Below are positions 26,148 to 34,968 of a stretch of 64,000 bases of DNA, piece by piece (the first letter of the stretch is position 1; each line of letters starts with the position of its first letter). The DNA is taken from positions 20,336 to 84,335 of the forward strand of contig QCNN01000003.1 of NCBI GenBank assembly GCA_003213175.1. The letters run 5' to 3'. The DNA is from SAR116 cluster bacterium AG-426-B08 (GTDB taxonomy: Bacteria; Pseudomonadota; Alphaproteobacteria; Puniceispirillales; Marisalimonadaceae). A model generated the notes under the pieces. The model was not told the DNA's origin, made no database searches, and saw nothing but the letters and a program-made list of their open reading frames with translations. The translations under genes and the position numbers were made by a program.

Positions 26148-27326
26148 ATGGCTATTAAAAAGTTTCATTCTGGAAAGCATTTTTTGCAATTACCTGGACC
26201 TTCAAATGTGCCTGATAGAATCTTAAATGCCATGTCTTATCCAACCATTGATCATAGAGGGCCCGAATTCTCTGAATTAGCTATTCAATGTTTTAGTGGT
26301 ATAAAAACAATTTTTAAAACAAAAAACCCGGTAATTATATTTCCTGCTTCTGGAACAGGTGCATGGGAAGCTGCTTTGGTAAATACTCTAAATGAAGGTG
26401 ATCATGTGTTGATGGTAGAAACGGGACATTTTGCATCTTTATGGAATAAAATGGCGATAAAGTTGGGTTTAAATACTGAATTTATTGAAACAAATTGGAG
26501 AAATGGCCTAGATCATTTGCAAATAGAAAAAAGGTTGAAGCTTGATGTTAATCAAAAAATAAAAGCTGTTTGTATTGTTCATAACGAAACTTCAACAGGC
26601 TGTACGTCGGATGTTAGAGCAGTTAGACAAGTGCTTGACAATTTAAAACATGATGCTTTGTTAATGGTAGATACTATATCAGGTCTTGCATCTATAAATT
26701 ATGAACATGATAATTGGGGAGTAGATGTTACCATTTCTGGTTCACAAAAAGGTTTGATGTTACCCCCAGGATTATCATTTAATGCTATTTCCAATAAAGC
26801 ATTACTCGCATCAAAAAATTCTAAAATGAAAAGATCCTATTGGGATTGGAATGAATTTATAGAATTTAATAAGAGTGGATTTTTTCCTTATACACCTGCA
26901 ACAAATATGTTATTTGGGCTCAAAGAAGCAATTGCCATGCTTCATGAAGAAGGTCTAGAAAATGTTTTTAAAAGACATGCCAGATATTCTGAAGCTACAA
27001 GAATAGCTATACAATCATGGGGCTTAGAAGTTTTTTGTTCAAACAAAGATAGGTTTTCAGATGTTTTGACTGCTGTAATTGTACCTGATAATAAAGATGC
27101 TGATCAATTAAGAAAAGTAATACTGGAAAATTTTAATATGTCCTTAGGTAATGGTCTTTCAAAGTTAAAAGGTAAAGTATTTAGAATTGGACATCTCGGA
27201 GATTTAAGTGATTTAAGTCTTTTGGGTACACTAAATGGTGTTGAAATGGGTCTAGATTTAATGAATATACCCTTTCAAAGAGGTGGAGTAGAAAAGGCTA
27301 GAGAGTATCTAAAAGATAATTTATAA
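26148..27326 (+). CDS. sgaA: serine-glyoxylate aminotransferase
   Basis: A 392-residue class V PLP aminotransferase that converts glyoxylate plus serine (or alanine) to glycine plus hydroxypyruvate. LPGPSNVPDRILNAM opens the protein, SGTGAWEAALVNTL is the phosphate cup, and the PLP lysine is in SGSQKGLMLPPG near residue 200. The TPATNMLFGLKEAI segment matches the serine/alanine-glyoxylate group. An AAGGA-like site precedes the ATG. It is the most direct visible sink for glyoxylate from the ureide pathway. The donor amino acid is not certain from sequence. Confidence 0.9.
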   Translation: MAIKKFHSGKHFLQLPGPSNVPDRILNAMSYPTIDHRGPEFSELAIQCFSGIKTIFKTKNPVIIFPASGTGAWEAALVNTLNEGDHVLMVETGHFASLWNKMAIKLGLNTEFIETNWRNGLDHLQIEKRLKLDVNQKIKAVCIVHNETSTGCTSDVRAVRQVLDNLKHDALLMVDTISGLASINYEHDNWGVDVTISGSQKGLMLPPGLSFNAISNKALLASKNSKMKRSYWDWNEFIEFNKSGFFPYTPATNMLFGLKEAIAMLHEEGLENVFKRHARYSEATRIAIQSWGLEVFCSNKDRFSDVLTAVIVPDNKDADQLRKVILENFNMSLGNGLSKLKGKVFRIGHLGDLSDLSLLGTLNGVEMGLDLMNIPFQRGGVEKAREYLKDNL

Positions 27327-27336
27327 AATTTGTGAA

Positions 27337-28617
27337 ATGAGCTTCTTTAATAATTTAATAAATTCTTTATTTGATAAAAAAAATAGGAAAAAGAATCTAC
27401 GATTTTTCTTTGAAAAAAAATCTAAGAAATCTGTGAGTGAATATATATATAACGTGAATGCAGCAAAAGGAGAAATATCTGCATTAATTCACTCTGAAGA
27501 ACTATTTAACTTTTTAGAAAATAGTGATGAAAAAGTTTTTATAGATTTTTTTGTAAATCTTGAAAAAGATTATGATTTAGATATCAATTCACTCGATGAA
27601 ACTTTAAAAAAATATACACAAAATAGAGATTATAATTCATACAGAGACATTAAAAAAATTTCAGAAACAAAAAGATCAGAAATATTTAGACGTTTGAATT
27701 CCTCAAGAAAAGGGACGATAAAGTTAGTTAGACTTAGAGAAAAATTATTAAATATTATTAATAAATATCCAAATTTTAAAAAAATTGATTTCGACTTATC
27801 AAATCTATTAAAAGATTGGTTTAATAAAGGATTTCTAATTTTAAAACCAATTGATTGGGAAACACCGGCAAACATTTTAGAAAAAATCATCCAATACGAA
27901 GCAGTGCATCAAATAAAATCTTGGGATGATTTAAGATCTAGATTAGAACCTGATGATAGAAAATGCTTTGCATTTTTTCATCCCGCAATGGAGGATGAGC
28001 CTCTGATTTTTATTGAAGTTGCTCTAACTAGAGAAATTCCAAAAAAAATTGATGAAATTTTTAACCGAAATAGAGTGCAAATAAAAGGCGATGAATCATC
28101 AGTAGCTGTTTTTTATTCTATTTCCAATTGTCAAAAAGGTCTTCAAGGTATTTCTTTTGGAAACTTTTTGATAAAGCAAGTCGCAAGAGATTTAGAGAAA
28201 AGTTTCAGTAAATTAAAGACATTTATTACATTATCTCCAGTTCCTGGTTTCATGGATTGGTTAGCGGTTAAAGAACCTAAATTACACAAGAAATACTCTA
28301 AAAAATTAAATATTCAAATCCTTGAAAAAAACAAAAAATTATTAATGCATATTATTTTTGATTATTTTTTTGTTTCAAACAGGAAAGACAGTTTACCAAA
28401 CGACCCTGTTGCTCGTTTTCATATAGGAAATGGTGCAATCCTTGAAAACGTAAATTTTCTAGGTGATATATCTGAAAAAGGATTTAATCAATCACTATGT
28501 TTTATGGTTAATTATTTATATGATTTAAACGATGTGGAAAAGAACCATGAAAAATATGTAGTTGATAAAAAAATAAATACATCTAAAAAGTTATTAAAAG
28601 AGTTTCAAAAATCTTAA
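27337..28617 (+). CDS. malonyl-CoA decarboxylase
   Basis: A 426-residue malonyl-CoA decarboxylase, which forms acetyl-CoA and CO2. The N-terminal half is a helical oligomerisation domain and the C-terminal half a GNAT-fold catalytic domain. The block CFAFFHPAMEDEPLIFIEVAL, the LSPVPGFMDWL segment and the NDPVARFHIGNGAILENVNF stretch with its catalytic His are diagnostic. It lies 10 bases after sgaA and is probably co-transcribed. No malonyl-CoA synthetase gene is adjacent, so the source of malonyl-CoA is not shown. Confidence 0.92.
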   Translation: MSFFNNLINSLFDKKNRKKNLRFFFEKKSKKSVSEYIYNVNAAKGEISALIHSEELFNFLENSDEKVFIDFFVNLEKDYDLDINSLDETLKKYTQNRDYNSYRDIKKISETKRSEIFRRLNSSRKGTIKLVRLREKLLNIINKYPNFKKIDFDLSNLLKDWFNKGFLILKPIDWETPANILEKIIQYEAVHQIKSWDDLRSRLEPDDRKCFAFFHPAMEDEPLIFIEVALTREIPKKIDEIFNRNRVQIKGDESSVAVFYSISNCQKGLQGISFGNFLIKQVARDLEKSFSKLKTFITLSPVPGFMDWLAVKEPKLHKKYSKKLNIQILEKNKKLLMHIIFDYFFVSNRKDSLPNDPVARFHIGNGAILENVNFLGDISEKGFNQSLCFMVNYLYDLNDVEKNHEKYVVDKKINTSKKLLKEFQKS

Positions 28618-28629
28618 GAGGAAAAGCAC

Positions 28630-29004
28630 ATGCGCAAATTTTTTTATACATTCATATCATTATTTGTATTCAATTTATTTTCATCTAATATAGCTTTTAG
28701 CACAGAAAAAAAAGATCATTACTCTTGTTTACCGAAACATGCTGCAGCTATTCGTTCTAATGGTATACAAGTTTTTAAAATGAAAGGTGATGAGAAACCA
28801 GTAAATGTATTGATTAGAGATGGTTTTCTAGAAACAAATGATATGAAATATAAATTATTTGAAGCTGGAGGAAGAGCTTTTGCTTTCAATGAAGAGAGAG
28901 CTTGGGTACATTTCCAAGATATTACAGTTTTGGATGACGGTACTTTATCATTTGTCATGGCTGTTAATAGTTCAATTTCTAGATATTTGTGCAAAAAAAA
29001 ATAA
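28630..29004 (+). CDS. small secreted protein of unknown function
   Basis: A 124-residue protein that I do not recognise. Residues 1-24 form a Sec signal peptide with likely cleavage after AFS. The mature part has only two cysteines, C33 near its start and C121 three residues from the end, which could form a disulfide joining the termini. The middle looks beta-rich (VNVLIRDGFLETNDMKYKLFEAGGRAFAF). It follows the malonyl-CoA decarboxylase gene by 12 bases with an AGAGGAAA ribosome site. A periplasmic location is inferred. Confidence 0.75.
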   Translation: MRKFFYTFISLFVFNLFSSNIAFSTEKKDHYSCLPKHAAAIRSNGIQVFKMKGDEKPVNVLIRDGFLETNDMKYKLFEAGGRAFAFNEERAWVHFQDITVLDDGTLSFVMAVNSSISRYLCKKK

Positions 29005-29113
29005 TCTTTGGAAATATTTAAAATATTTTAATTTATTTTGATATAATGAATTTTGAAAAAATAATGATTAATTAATTAAATAATGAAAAATTTTAAAATA
29101 ATGTTTTAGTAAA

Positions 29114-30010
29114 TTGATGCAATTTTTTCGCTCAAAAGATTTACTACCAATTTTTCTATTAATTTTGTTAATTTTAGTTTGGAGTTCTGTATGGCCATTG
29201 TTTAAGTTTGCAACAGAGTCAATTCCTCCATTCAGTTTCAGAGTAATAATTGGTTTGCCAGCCTGTTTATTGCTCTTCTTTCTTGCATTTAATAAATGTA
29301 AAACAGTTAAAATACCTCAAAAAAACTGGAAATCATTGTTTTTAATTAGTTTTTTTAATGTGACTTTATGGCAAGTACTGATGTTATATGGAATTGGTAT
29401 GCTTGGAGGAGGTAGGGCAGCTGTTTTAACTTATACTATGCCAGTTTGGGCAACCATCTTTGCCTATTGTTTTGGTTATGAAAAAATAAATTTTTCAATA
29501 ATTATTGCGTTATTACTAGGTGTATTAGGAATTTTATCTTTATCTATTGAGATAAATATTTTTGATAATTTTTTAGGTTTTTTTATAACATTAGCTGCTG
29601 GTTTAAGTTGGGGAATTGGTACTATGTTTGTTAAATACGGTGGTATCAAATCAGATGGATTGATTGTCGCTGGATGGCAACAATTTATTGGAATTTTACC
29701 TATTATACCATTTGCTATTTATTTTGACATAAATAATTTTAGCCCTATAAACTTTAATCATATACTAGTAATTTTGTTTGGAATATTTTTATCGAGTGGT
29801 TACACCTACTGGGCTTATTTTACGGTTTTACAAAAATTTTCGGTTAATGTAACATCAATATCTGTTATGGCAGTTCCAGTTTTGGCAATTTTAATTGATT
29901 ATTTTTTTCTAGACGTTGAGTTATCAATGTTAGATTTTCTTGCTTTGTTTTTAATAGTCACAAGTATTTTCGTTGCTGCTACAAAGCCATTTAATAAAAA
30001 TTATGGTTAG
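29114..30010 (+). CDS. DMT-superfamily transporter, EamA family
   Basis: A 298-residue inner-membrane protein with about ten spans arranged as two repeated EamA halves. The first half has SVWPLFKFATESIPPFSFRVIIG and GGGRAAVLTYTMPVWA, and the second AAGLSWGIGTMFVKYGG. Such proteins export or import amino acids or related metabolites; no substrate can be assigned. A 109-base AT-rich gap before it contains a TATAAT hexamer at 29042-29047 that could be its -10. The Ldh2-type gene follows 6 bases later, so the two probably form an operon. Confidence 0.88.
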   Translation: MMQFFRSKDLLPIFLLILLILVWSSVWPLFKFATESIPPFSFRVIIGLPACLLLFFLAFNKCKTVKIPQKNWKSLFLISFFNVTLWQVLMLYGIGMLGGGRAAVLTYTMPVWATIFAYCFGYEKINFSIIIALLLGVLGILSLSIEINIFDNFLGFFITLAAGLSWGIGTMFVKYGGIKSDGLIVAGWQQFIGILPIIPFAIYFDINNFSPINFNHILVILFGIFLSSGYTYWAYFTVLQKFSVNVTSISVMAVPVLAILIDYFFLDVELSMLDFLALFLIVTSIFVAATKPFNKNYG

Positions 30011-30016
30011 GCAATA

Positions 30017-31048
30017 ATGGTAAAAAAAGATAAGCTTTTTGATTTCTGTGCAAATGTTTTGCTCAAACTAAACATGGATGAAGAAAAAGCACGAAAAACT
30101 TCAGAAATATTGATTGAGGGAGATTTGATGGGGCACTCTACTCATGGAGTTCGACTTCTTCCAATGTACATAGCAGATATTGAAACTGGCAAAATGAAAG
30201 TCAATGGTGAAATAGGAATTATAAATGATAAGGGATCTTGTATTACGTGGAATGGAAATTTGCTACCAGGTATATGGCTAACAGACGAAGCTATAAAACA
30301 AGCTGCAAATAGATGTGAAAAGTATGGTGTAGTTACTGTTTTGATAGGAAACAGTCATCATAATGCTGCATTAGGTGCTTATATGCTTCCTTATGTTAAA
30401 AAAGGATTAATAACTATAATAAAAAGTTCTGTTCCCTCAAGCGCATCAGTTGCGCCATTTGGTGGAACTGAGCCTTTGTTGACGCCTGATCCAATGGCAA
30501 TAGCTTTCCCAACCAACGAGGATCCTGTGATAATAGATATAAGTGCATCGATAACGACTAATAATATGATAGGACAGAAAATTTCTAATAATGAGAAATT
30601 TGATTTTGATTGTTTGTTAACATCAGATGGCAATCCAACAAATGACCCGTTAGAAGTTAGAGAAAGGGGAGGTACGGTTTTACCGATAGGTGGCATGCAG
30701 TATGGTCATAAAGGATTTGGTTTGGCATTGGGAATTGAAGCCTTATCTCAAGGTTTATCTGGCTTTGGCAGGATAAATGAGCCAAAAACTATGAATTTAT
30801 CAACATTAGTTCAAGTAATTAATCCTGAATTTTTTTCTGGAATACAAAACTTTAAAGATCAAATGTCTTTTACAGTAAATAAAGCCAAAAAAAATAAACC
30901 TATTCCTGGAAAAAAAATATTTATTCCTGGAGAAAGGGCATTATTAAATAGAAAAAAATCTTTGGAAAATGGTATTTCTCTCTCAAATAGCACATTAGAA
31001 AGTTTAAAAATAATTTCCAAAAATTATGGAGTAAAATTTTTTAGTTGA
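30017..31048 (+). CDS. malate/L-lactate dehydrogenase family (Ldh2) oxidoreductase
   Basis: A 343-residue NAD(P)-dependent dehydrogenase of the Ldh2/MDH2 family, unrelated to Rossmann-type LDH. GHSTHGVRLLPMYIADIETG near residue 38 has the catalytic His, and TPDPMAIAFPT and MQYGHKGFGLALGIEAL are family blocks. Members include sulfolactate, malate, ureidoglycolate and delta-1-piperideine-2-carboxylate reductases. Presence of ureide genes in the window raises ureidoglycolate dehydrogenase as an option, but distance and the EamA neighbour do not support it strongly. Its 3' end overlaps the convergent MarR gene by 8 bases. Confidence 0.85.
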   Translation: MVKKDKLFDFCANVLLKLNMDEEKARKTSEILIEGDLMGHSTHGVRLLPMYIADIETGKMKVNGEIGIINDKGSCITWNGNLLPGIWLTDEAIKQAANRCEKYGVVTVLIGNSHHNAALGAYMLPYVKKGLITIIKSSVPSSASVAPFGGTEPLLTPDPMAIAFPTNEDPVIIDISASITTNNMIGQKISNNEKFDFDCLLTSDGNPTNDPLEVRERGGTVLPIGGMQYGHKGFGLALGIEALSQGLSGFGRINEPKTMNLSTLVQVINPEFFSGIQNFKDQMSFTVNKAKKNKPIPGKKIFIPGERALLNRKKSLENGISLSNSTLESLKIISKNYGVKFFS

Positions 31049-31508
31049 TCTGTCTATTATTCAAAGAAGAAATGTCTGACAAAGTTTCTAATAATTTTGT
31101 CAATTTTTCTTCACCGTATCTTTTTTGAATATTGTTTAAAATAGCAACATACTCCGGTTTAATTTCTTCAAGACGTTTGTGACCAACATTAGAAATACGT
31201 AAAATAATTTTTCTTTTATCATGCTCATCCGTTTTTTTTTCAATAAATTCATTTTTACACAAAGTATTAATGATTCTAGACAAACTAGGAGATAATATAC
31301 ATGCTTCGTGAGCTAATTCACCTGCGTCGCAAGGTCCTTTCTCACCAAGCACTCTCAAAACTCTAAATTGTTGTTCTGTAAAATTATGCTTTGCTAACAT
31401 AGGCCTGAAAGATTGCATAAGTGACTCTCTAGCTTTCAACAAAGCTATAGTGAGAGATTTCTTTGTTTTAAACAAAGTTATTAAACTATCTTGTTTATTA
31501 TCATCCAT
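31041..31508 (-). CDS. MarR-family regulator, HpaR-like
   Basis: A 155-residue winged-helix repressor. The region FTEQQFRVLRVLGEKGPCDAGELAHEACILSPSLSRIINTL is the helix-turn-helix, followed by the wing KKTDEHDKRKIILRIS. The spacing resembles HpaR, the homoprotocatechuate operon repressor. It is divergent from an HpaI-type aldolase and an old yellow enzyme, with a 12-base inverted repeat in the shared promoter region, so it probably represses those genes and itself. The effector is unknown. Confidence 0.88.
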   Translation of the reverse strand: MDDNKQDSLITLFKTKKSLTIALLKARESLMQSFRPMLAKHNFTEQQFRVLRVLGEKGPCDAGELAHEACILSPSLSRIINTLCKNEFIEKKTDEHDKRKIILRISNVGHKRLEEIKPEYVAILNNIQKRYGEEKLTKLLETLSDISSLNNRQIN

Positions 31509-31553
31509 AATTCAAACTAAATTTTATTAAATTTCATTCATGTGCTCAAGTAA

Positions 31554-31599
31554 AAATTAAATCTTTGAAAACGACTCAATAAATCATAAGATTTAATTT
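31554..31599 (+). promoter_or_regulatory. promoter with flanking inverted repeat before the HpaI-type aldolase
   Basis: TTGAAA (31565-31570), a 16-base spacer and TAAGAT (31587-31592) form a plausible sigma-70-type promoter. A perfect 12-base inverted repeat, AAATTAAATCTT (31554-31565) and AAGATTTAATTT (31588-31599), has one arm touching the -35 and the other covering the -10. This geometry suits repression by the divergent MarR-type protein. Binding is inferred. Confidence 0.5.
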
Positions 31600-31611
31600 A
31601 CGGAGACTATA

Positions 31612-32400
31612 ATGATTAAAATTGAAAATATTGCAAAAAATAAGTTAAAAAATAATGAATTATCTATAGGGGTTGGTTTAAGGCAATCTAGAACTGTTGA
31701 TATTGGTAAGATTATGAAAACATGTGGATACGATTGGTTGTTTATTGACATGGAGCATAACAGTATGGATGTTGATATTGTATCTCAAATTTCAGTGGCT
31801 GCACAAGATACAGGAATTACACCGATTGTAAGAGTTCCAGATTTTGCTCACCATCATGCAACCAGAGTTTTAGATTGTGGGGCACAGGGCATAGTTTTCC
31901 CTCATGTTGACGATGCAAAAACTGCAAAAAAATTAGTTTCGAATTGTTTATACCCGCCCGAAGGACATAGATCTATGACAGGAGTTCTTCCACAGTTAAA
32001 TTTTGAAAAATATTCTATAGCGGATGTTTCTGAAAAAATTAATCAAGATATAATAATTGTAGTAATGTTAGAATCACCTCAAGCTATACAGAATGTTGAT
32101 GAAATAGCATCTGTGAAGGGCATAGACGTTTTGTTAATTGGAACAAACGATTTATGTATGGAAATGGGAATTCCAGGTCAGTATGATCACGAAAAAGTAA
32201 AATCATCATATAAAAAAGTAATAGAAGCATGTATCAATAATAATATCACTCCTGGTATGGGAGGAGTTTATACTGAGGATTTAATGAAAGAATATATTAA
32301 AATGGGAATGCAATTTATTTTGTCAGGTTCAGACTTGGCTTTCATGATGTCAGGTGCTAAACAAAGAGCAGATTATTTAAAAAATTTAGACAGGTTTTAA
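31612..32400 (+). CDS. HpcH/HpaI-type class II aldolase
   Basis: A 262-residue metal-dependent aldolase of the HpaI/citrate-lyase beta family, which cleaves a 4-hydroxy-2-oxo acid to pyruvate plus an aldehyde. WLFIDMEHNSMD has the usual acid residues, RVLDCGAQGIVFPHVDDA holds the substrate Arg and metal region, and VVMLESPQAIQNVDEIASV carries the metal-binding Glu. A CGGAG ribosome site precedes the ATG. It is followed 3 bases later by the old yellow enzyme gene. The physiological aldehyde is unknown; homoprotocatechuate degradation itself is not encoded nearby. Confidence 0.88.
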   Translation: MIKIENIAKNKLKNNELSIGVGLRQSRTVDIGKIMKTCGYDWLFIDMEHNSMDVDIVSQISVAAQDTGITPIVRVPDFAHHHATRVLDCGAQGIVFPHVDDAKTAKKLVSNCLYPPEGHRSMTGVLPQLNFEKYSIADVSEKINQDIIIVVMLESPQAIQNVDEIASVKGIDVLLIGTNDLCMEMGIPGQYDHEKVKSSYKKVIEACINNNITPGMGGVYTEDLMKEYIKMGMQFILSGSDLAFMMSGAKQRADYLKNLDRF

Positions 32401-32403
32401 AAA

Positions 32404-33540
32404 ATGAATCAATCAAAATTATTCTCAGAATTTAAATTAAAAAACACAACTTTTAGAAACAGAATAGTATTATCACCAATGTGTCAATACAAAGCCGTTA
32501 ATGGGTATGTTGAAGATTGGCATTTTCAGCATTACTCAAGATTTGCTTTTTCGGGTCTTGGAGGTGCATTTATTGAAGCTACGGGCATTTCACCAGAAGG
32601 AAGAATTACACATGGTTGTACTGGAATATGGGAAGATGGTCAAATTGAAGGGCTAAAAAAAATAACCGAAGTTTTTAAAAAATATCGTTGTGTTAGTGGT
32701 ATTCAATTAGCTCATGCAGGGAGAAAAGCTAGTTTTTTAAGGCCTTGGGATGGAGCTAAGCCAATAGAAAAAAATGATGGATTTGAAAAAAAATGGCAAA
32801 CAATTGGCCCCAGTGCAATTCCAGTCAATGAAAACTCTCCAACTCCAATAGAAATGACAAATGACGATATTGAAAAAGTTAAAAATGACTTTAAGAATGC
32901 AGCCAGAAGGTCTTTAGAAGCTGGTTTTGACATATTAGAAATTCATGGTGCTCACGGATATTTACTACATTCTTTTTTTTCCCCAATTTCTAATAAACGA
33001 GAGGATAAATATGGTGGAAATTTAGAAAATAGAATGAGGTTTGGTTTAGAGATTGTTAGAAATATAAGAGAAGTATGGTCCTCAGAAAAACCACTTTTTT
33101 ATAGAATTTCTTCAGTTGATGGTGCAGAAAATGGTTCAAGTTTTGAAGAAAATATTGTTTATGCAAAAGAACTTAAAAAAGCTGGTGTCGATATTATTGA
33201 TTGCTCTTCAGGTGGAATAGGAGGTTCTCCAGTTCTGATGAAATCCAAAATCGTTCCTGGTTTTCAAGTGCCTTTTGCTGAGAGAATTAAAAAAGAAGCA
33301 AATATAGATACTATGGCTGTAGGGGCAATAATTGATTTTAATCAGGCGGAAGATATTATTGTTAAAGATAGGGCAAATCTTGTTGCTATTGGACGCGAGT
33401 TATTAGCTGACACTCAATGGGTTTACAAAGCAGCTTCATTTTTTGATTTACCAAACGCTAAGGACTTTCTTCCAGAAAGTTATTCATTTTATCTTTCTAG
33501 AAGAGACGAATATCTTGATAGACAGGCTAAGCCATATTGA
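32404..33540 (+). CDS. NADH:flavin oxidoreductase, old yellow enzyme family (YqjM-like)
   Basis: A 378-residue FMN TIM-barrel ene-reductase. RIVLSPMCQYKAVNG has the Cys of the YqjM subgroup, IQLAHAGRKAS and the EIHGAHGYLLHSFFSPISNKR segment hold the active-site residues, and VAIGRELLADTQW binds FMN phosphate. The length matches the classical single-domain type, without an Fe-S extension. It likely reduces activated C=C bonds in enones or nitro compounds using NAD(P)H. It forms an operon with the HpaI-type aldolase. Confidence 0.9.
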   Translation: MNQSKLFSEFKLKNTTFRNRIVLSPMCQYKAVNGYVEDWHFQHYSRFAFSGLGGAFIEATGISPEGRITHGCTGIWEDGQIEGLKKITEVFKKYRCVSGIQLAHAGRKASFLRPWDGAKPIEKNDGFEKKWQTIGPSAIPVNENSPTPIEMTNDDIEKVKNDFKNAARRSLEAGFDILEIHGAHGYLLHSFFSPISNKREDKYGGNLENRMRFGLEIVRNIREVWSSEKPLFYRISSVDGAENGSSFEENIVYAKELKKAGVDIIDCSSGGIGGSPVLMKSKIVPGFQVPFAERIKKEANIDTMAVGAIIDFNQAEDIIVKDRANLVAIGRELLADTQWVYKAASFFDLPNAKDFLPESYSFYLSRRDEYLDRQAKPY

Positions 33541-33876
33541 TTAAGTGTTATTAGGATTGATAAAATTGTAAAAATCTACTGGAATAACCAGTTTATTTTT
33601 TTGTGATTCTAAGGCTCCTAATTCTGCGCTAGCCTTTCTATAAGCTATCCAGTCAGGATCTGCTTGCATAGCAGCTCTTTTTTTCTCTCTATCTCCAGCA
33701 TTTTCATAGACCCATATATGAGTATATTCATTTGGATCACCAGTTTCACAAATTGAAAATAATAAGGGTTGGCCAAGATTCCTAGATTGAGGATTTTTAC
33801 CTTTTTGCTCATAAAGCTCTAGATGCTTATTTATAGTTCCAGGTTTACACCTATATGTTCTTATATCTAATAACAT
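33541..33876 (-). CDS. NIPSNAP-family protein
   Basis: A 111-residue dimeric alpha/beta-barrel-type protein. MLLDIRTYRCKPGTINKHLELYE is the characteristic NIPSNAP start, and THIWVYENAGDREKKRAAMQADPDW is the conserved middle. The biochemical role of the family in bacteria is not settled. It converges with the old yellow enzyme gene on adjacent bases and has its own start near 33.88 kb. Confidence 0.88.
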   Translation of the reverse strand: MLLDIRTYRCKPGTINKHLELYEQKGKNPQSRNLGQPLLFSICETGDPNEYTHIWVYENAGDREKKRAAMQADPDWIAYRKASAELGALESQKNKLVIPVDFYNFINPNNT

Positions 33877-33937
33877 TTTAACCTCGCTTTTTTATTTTAA
33901 TGTTATATAAAAATATATATTTTGTCCCGTTGTTTTT

Positions 33938-34222
33938 ATGGAACCACAAGTTATTAATACAGTTAAAAAATTAACTATAGAATCATCTAAAACTACTAGG
34001 TACCTAGGTTATCCTAGAAAAGTGCCTTTGTGGAGACTAAAAATTTCTTTACCAAAAGTCTGTAAAATTTATAGATTTGAAGAAAATTCTGATATAAGTT
34101 TAGAAATTGAAAATGGCTTAGGTATTGCTTTCGTGCCAGCATTATCGTCAAAAGAAGCAATTTTAAGATTAAAAACTCTAATACATGATTTTAAGCTTAT
34201 AGAAGACGTTGTTAGATCTTAA
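33938..34222 (+). CDS. hypothetical protein, 94 residues
   Basis: I do not recognise a family. The protein has no signal peptide or membrane span and is rich in Lys and Ile. The sequence GYPRKVPLWRLKISLPKVCKIYRFEENSDISLEIENGL looks like short beta strands, followed by a helical end SSKEAILRLKTLIHDF. It stands alone between the NIPSNAP and cold-shock genes with no clear Shine-Dalgarno site. Normal composition for the window makes it probably real, but it could be a lineage-specific or eroding gene. Confidence 0.55.
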   Translation: MEPQVINTVKKLTIESSKTTRYLGYPRKVPLWRLKISLPKVCKIYRFEENSDISLEIENGLGIAFVPALSSKEAILRLKTLIHDFKLIEDVVRS

Positions 34223-34395
34223 ATTATTACCATAATATAAATCATTTGCCTTAAATGAATAAATACAATATTTTATATCTAACTAAATTTTTGATTAGTC
34301 ATTTTTTAAATGTCTTTTTTTGACTTTGTTTTTCATTTTTTTGTTCAATATAAGTCTAAAAGTTTATGTTTTATAAATGCAACAGGGAGAAGAAG

Positions 34396-34605
34396 ATGCC
34401 AAATGGAACTGTAAAATGGTTTAATAAAAGAAAAGGATTTGGTTTTATTGAACCAGAAACAGAAAATGAAAAAGATGTTTTTGTTCATATATCAGCCGTA
34501 AAAACAGCTGGAATGCATGACTTAAACGAAGGTGACAAATTAAGTTTTGAACTTGAAACTGGAGATAACGGAAAAGTTTCAGCTGTAAATCTTAAAAAAA
34601 GTTAA
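34396..34605 (+). CDS. cold-shock-domain protein
   Basis: A 69-residue CspA-family single OB-fold nucleic-acid-binding protein. NGTVKWFNKRKGFGFIEPE contains RNP1, and KDVFVHISAV is RNP2. I moved the start from the track ATG at 34366 to 34396 because the GGGAGAAGAAG ribosome site lies directly before it and the family begins with this Met. The preceding ~170 bases are AT-rich and without a gene, consistent with the long leader common for csp mRNAs, though I see no definite cold-box or terminator. Confidence 0.93.
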   Translation: MPNGTVKWFNKRKGFGFIEPETENEKDVFVHISAVKTAGMHDLNEGDKLSFELETGDNGKVSAVNLKKS

Positions 34606-34614
34606 TGTTATTTT

Positions 34615-34917
34615 ATGAAAGCCTATTGGGTTGCAAGGTCAAAGATCATTGATCCAGAAAACTATAAAAAATACACTGATTTAGTTCCAGATATCATTCA
34701 AAAATATAGTGGGAAAATACTTGCAAGGGGAGGTGACCACGAAATTCTTGAGGGTACTAAAGAATTTCATAGGTTTGTTATTATAGAATTTCCAACCATA
34801 AAACATGGAAAAAAATGTTGGGAATCAGAAGACTATCAAAAAGCTTCATCTAATAGAAAAAATGGCTCGGGTAAAGTTGATTTAATTTTAGTAGAGGCGG
34901 GCGATAAAACTCATTAG
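34615..34917 (+). CDS. DUF1330 family protein
   Basis: A 100-residue small alpha/beta protein of the dimeric alpha-beta barrel type. AYWVARSKIIDPENYKKYTDLVPDIIQKYSGKILARGG and RFVIIEFPTIKHGKKCWES are the DUF1330 signatures. Its molecular function is not known. It begins 9 bases after the cold-shock gene and may be read through from it. Confidence 0.88.
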   Translation: MKAYWVARSKIIDPENYKKYTDLVPDIIQKYSGKILARGGDHEILEGTKEFHRFVIIEFPTIKHGKKCWESEDYQKASSNRKNGSGKVDLILVEAGDKTH

Positions 34918-34968
34918 AATTTATTTTTTTAGGGATAATATTTAATTAAGGATTAAAGGGTTATTCGA

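Noticed and set aside
34257-34325. A 22-codon plus-strand ORF in the leader of the cold-shock gene
   Set aside because: It has no ribosome site, is a random run of AT-rich codons and is probably part of the untranslated leader.
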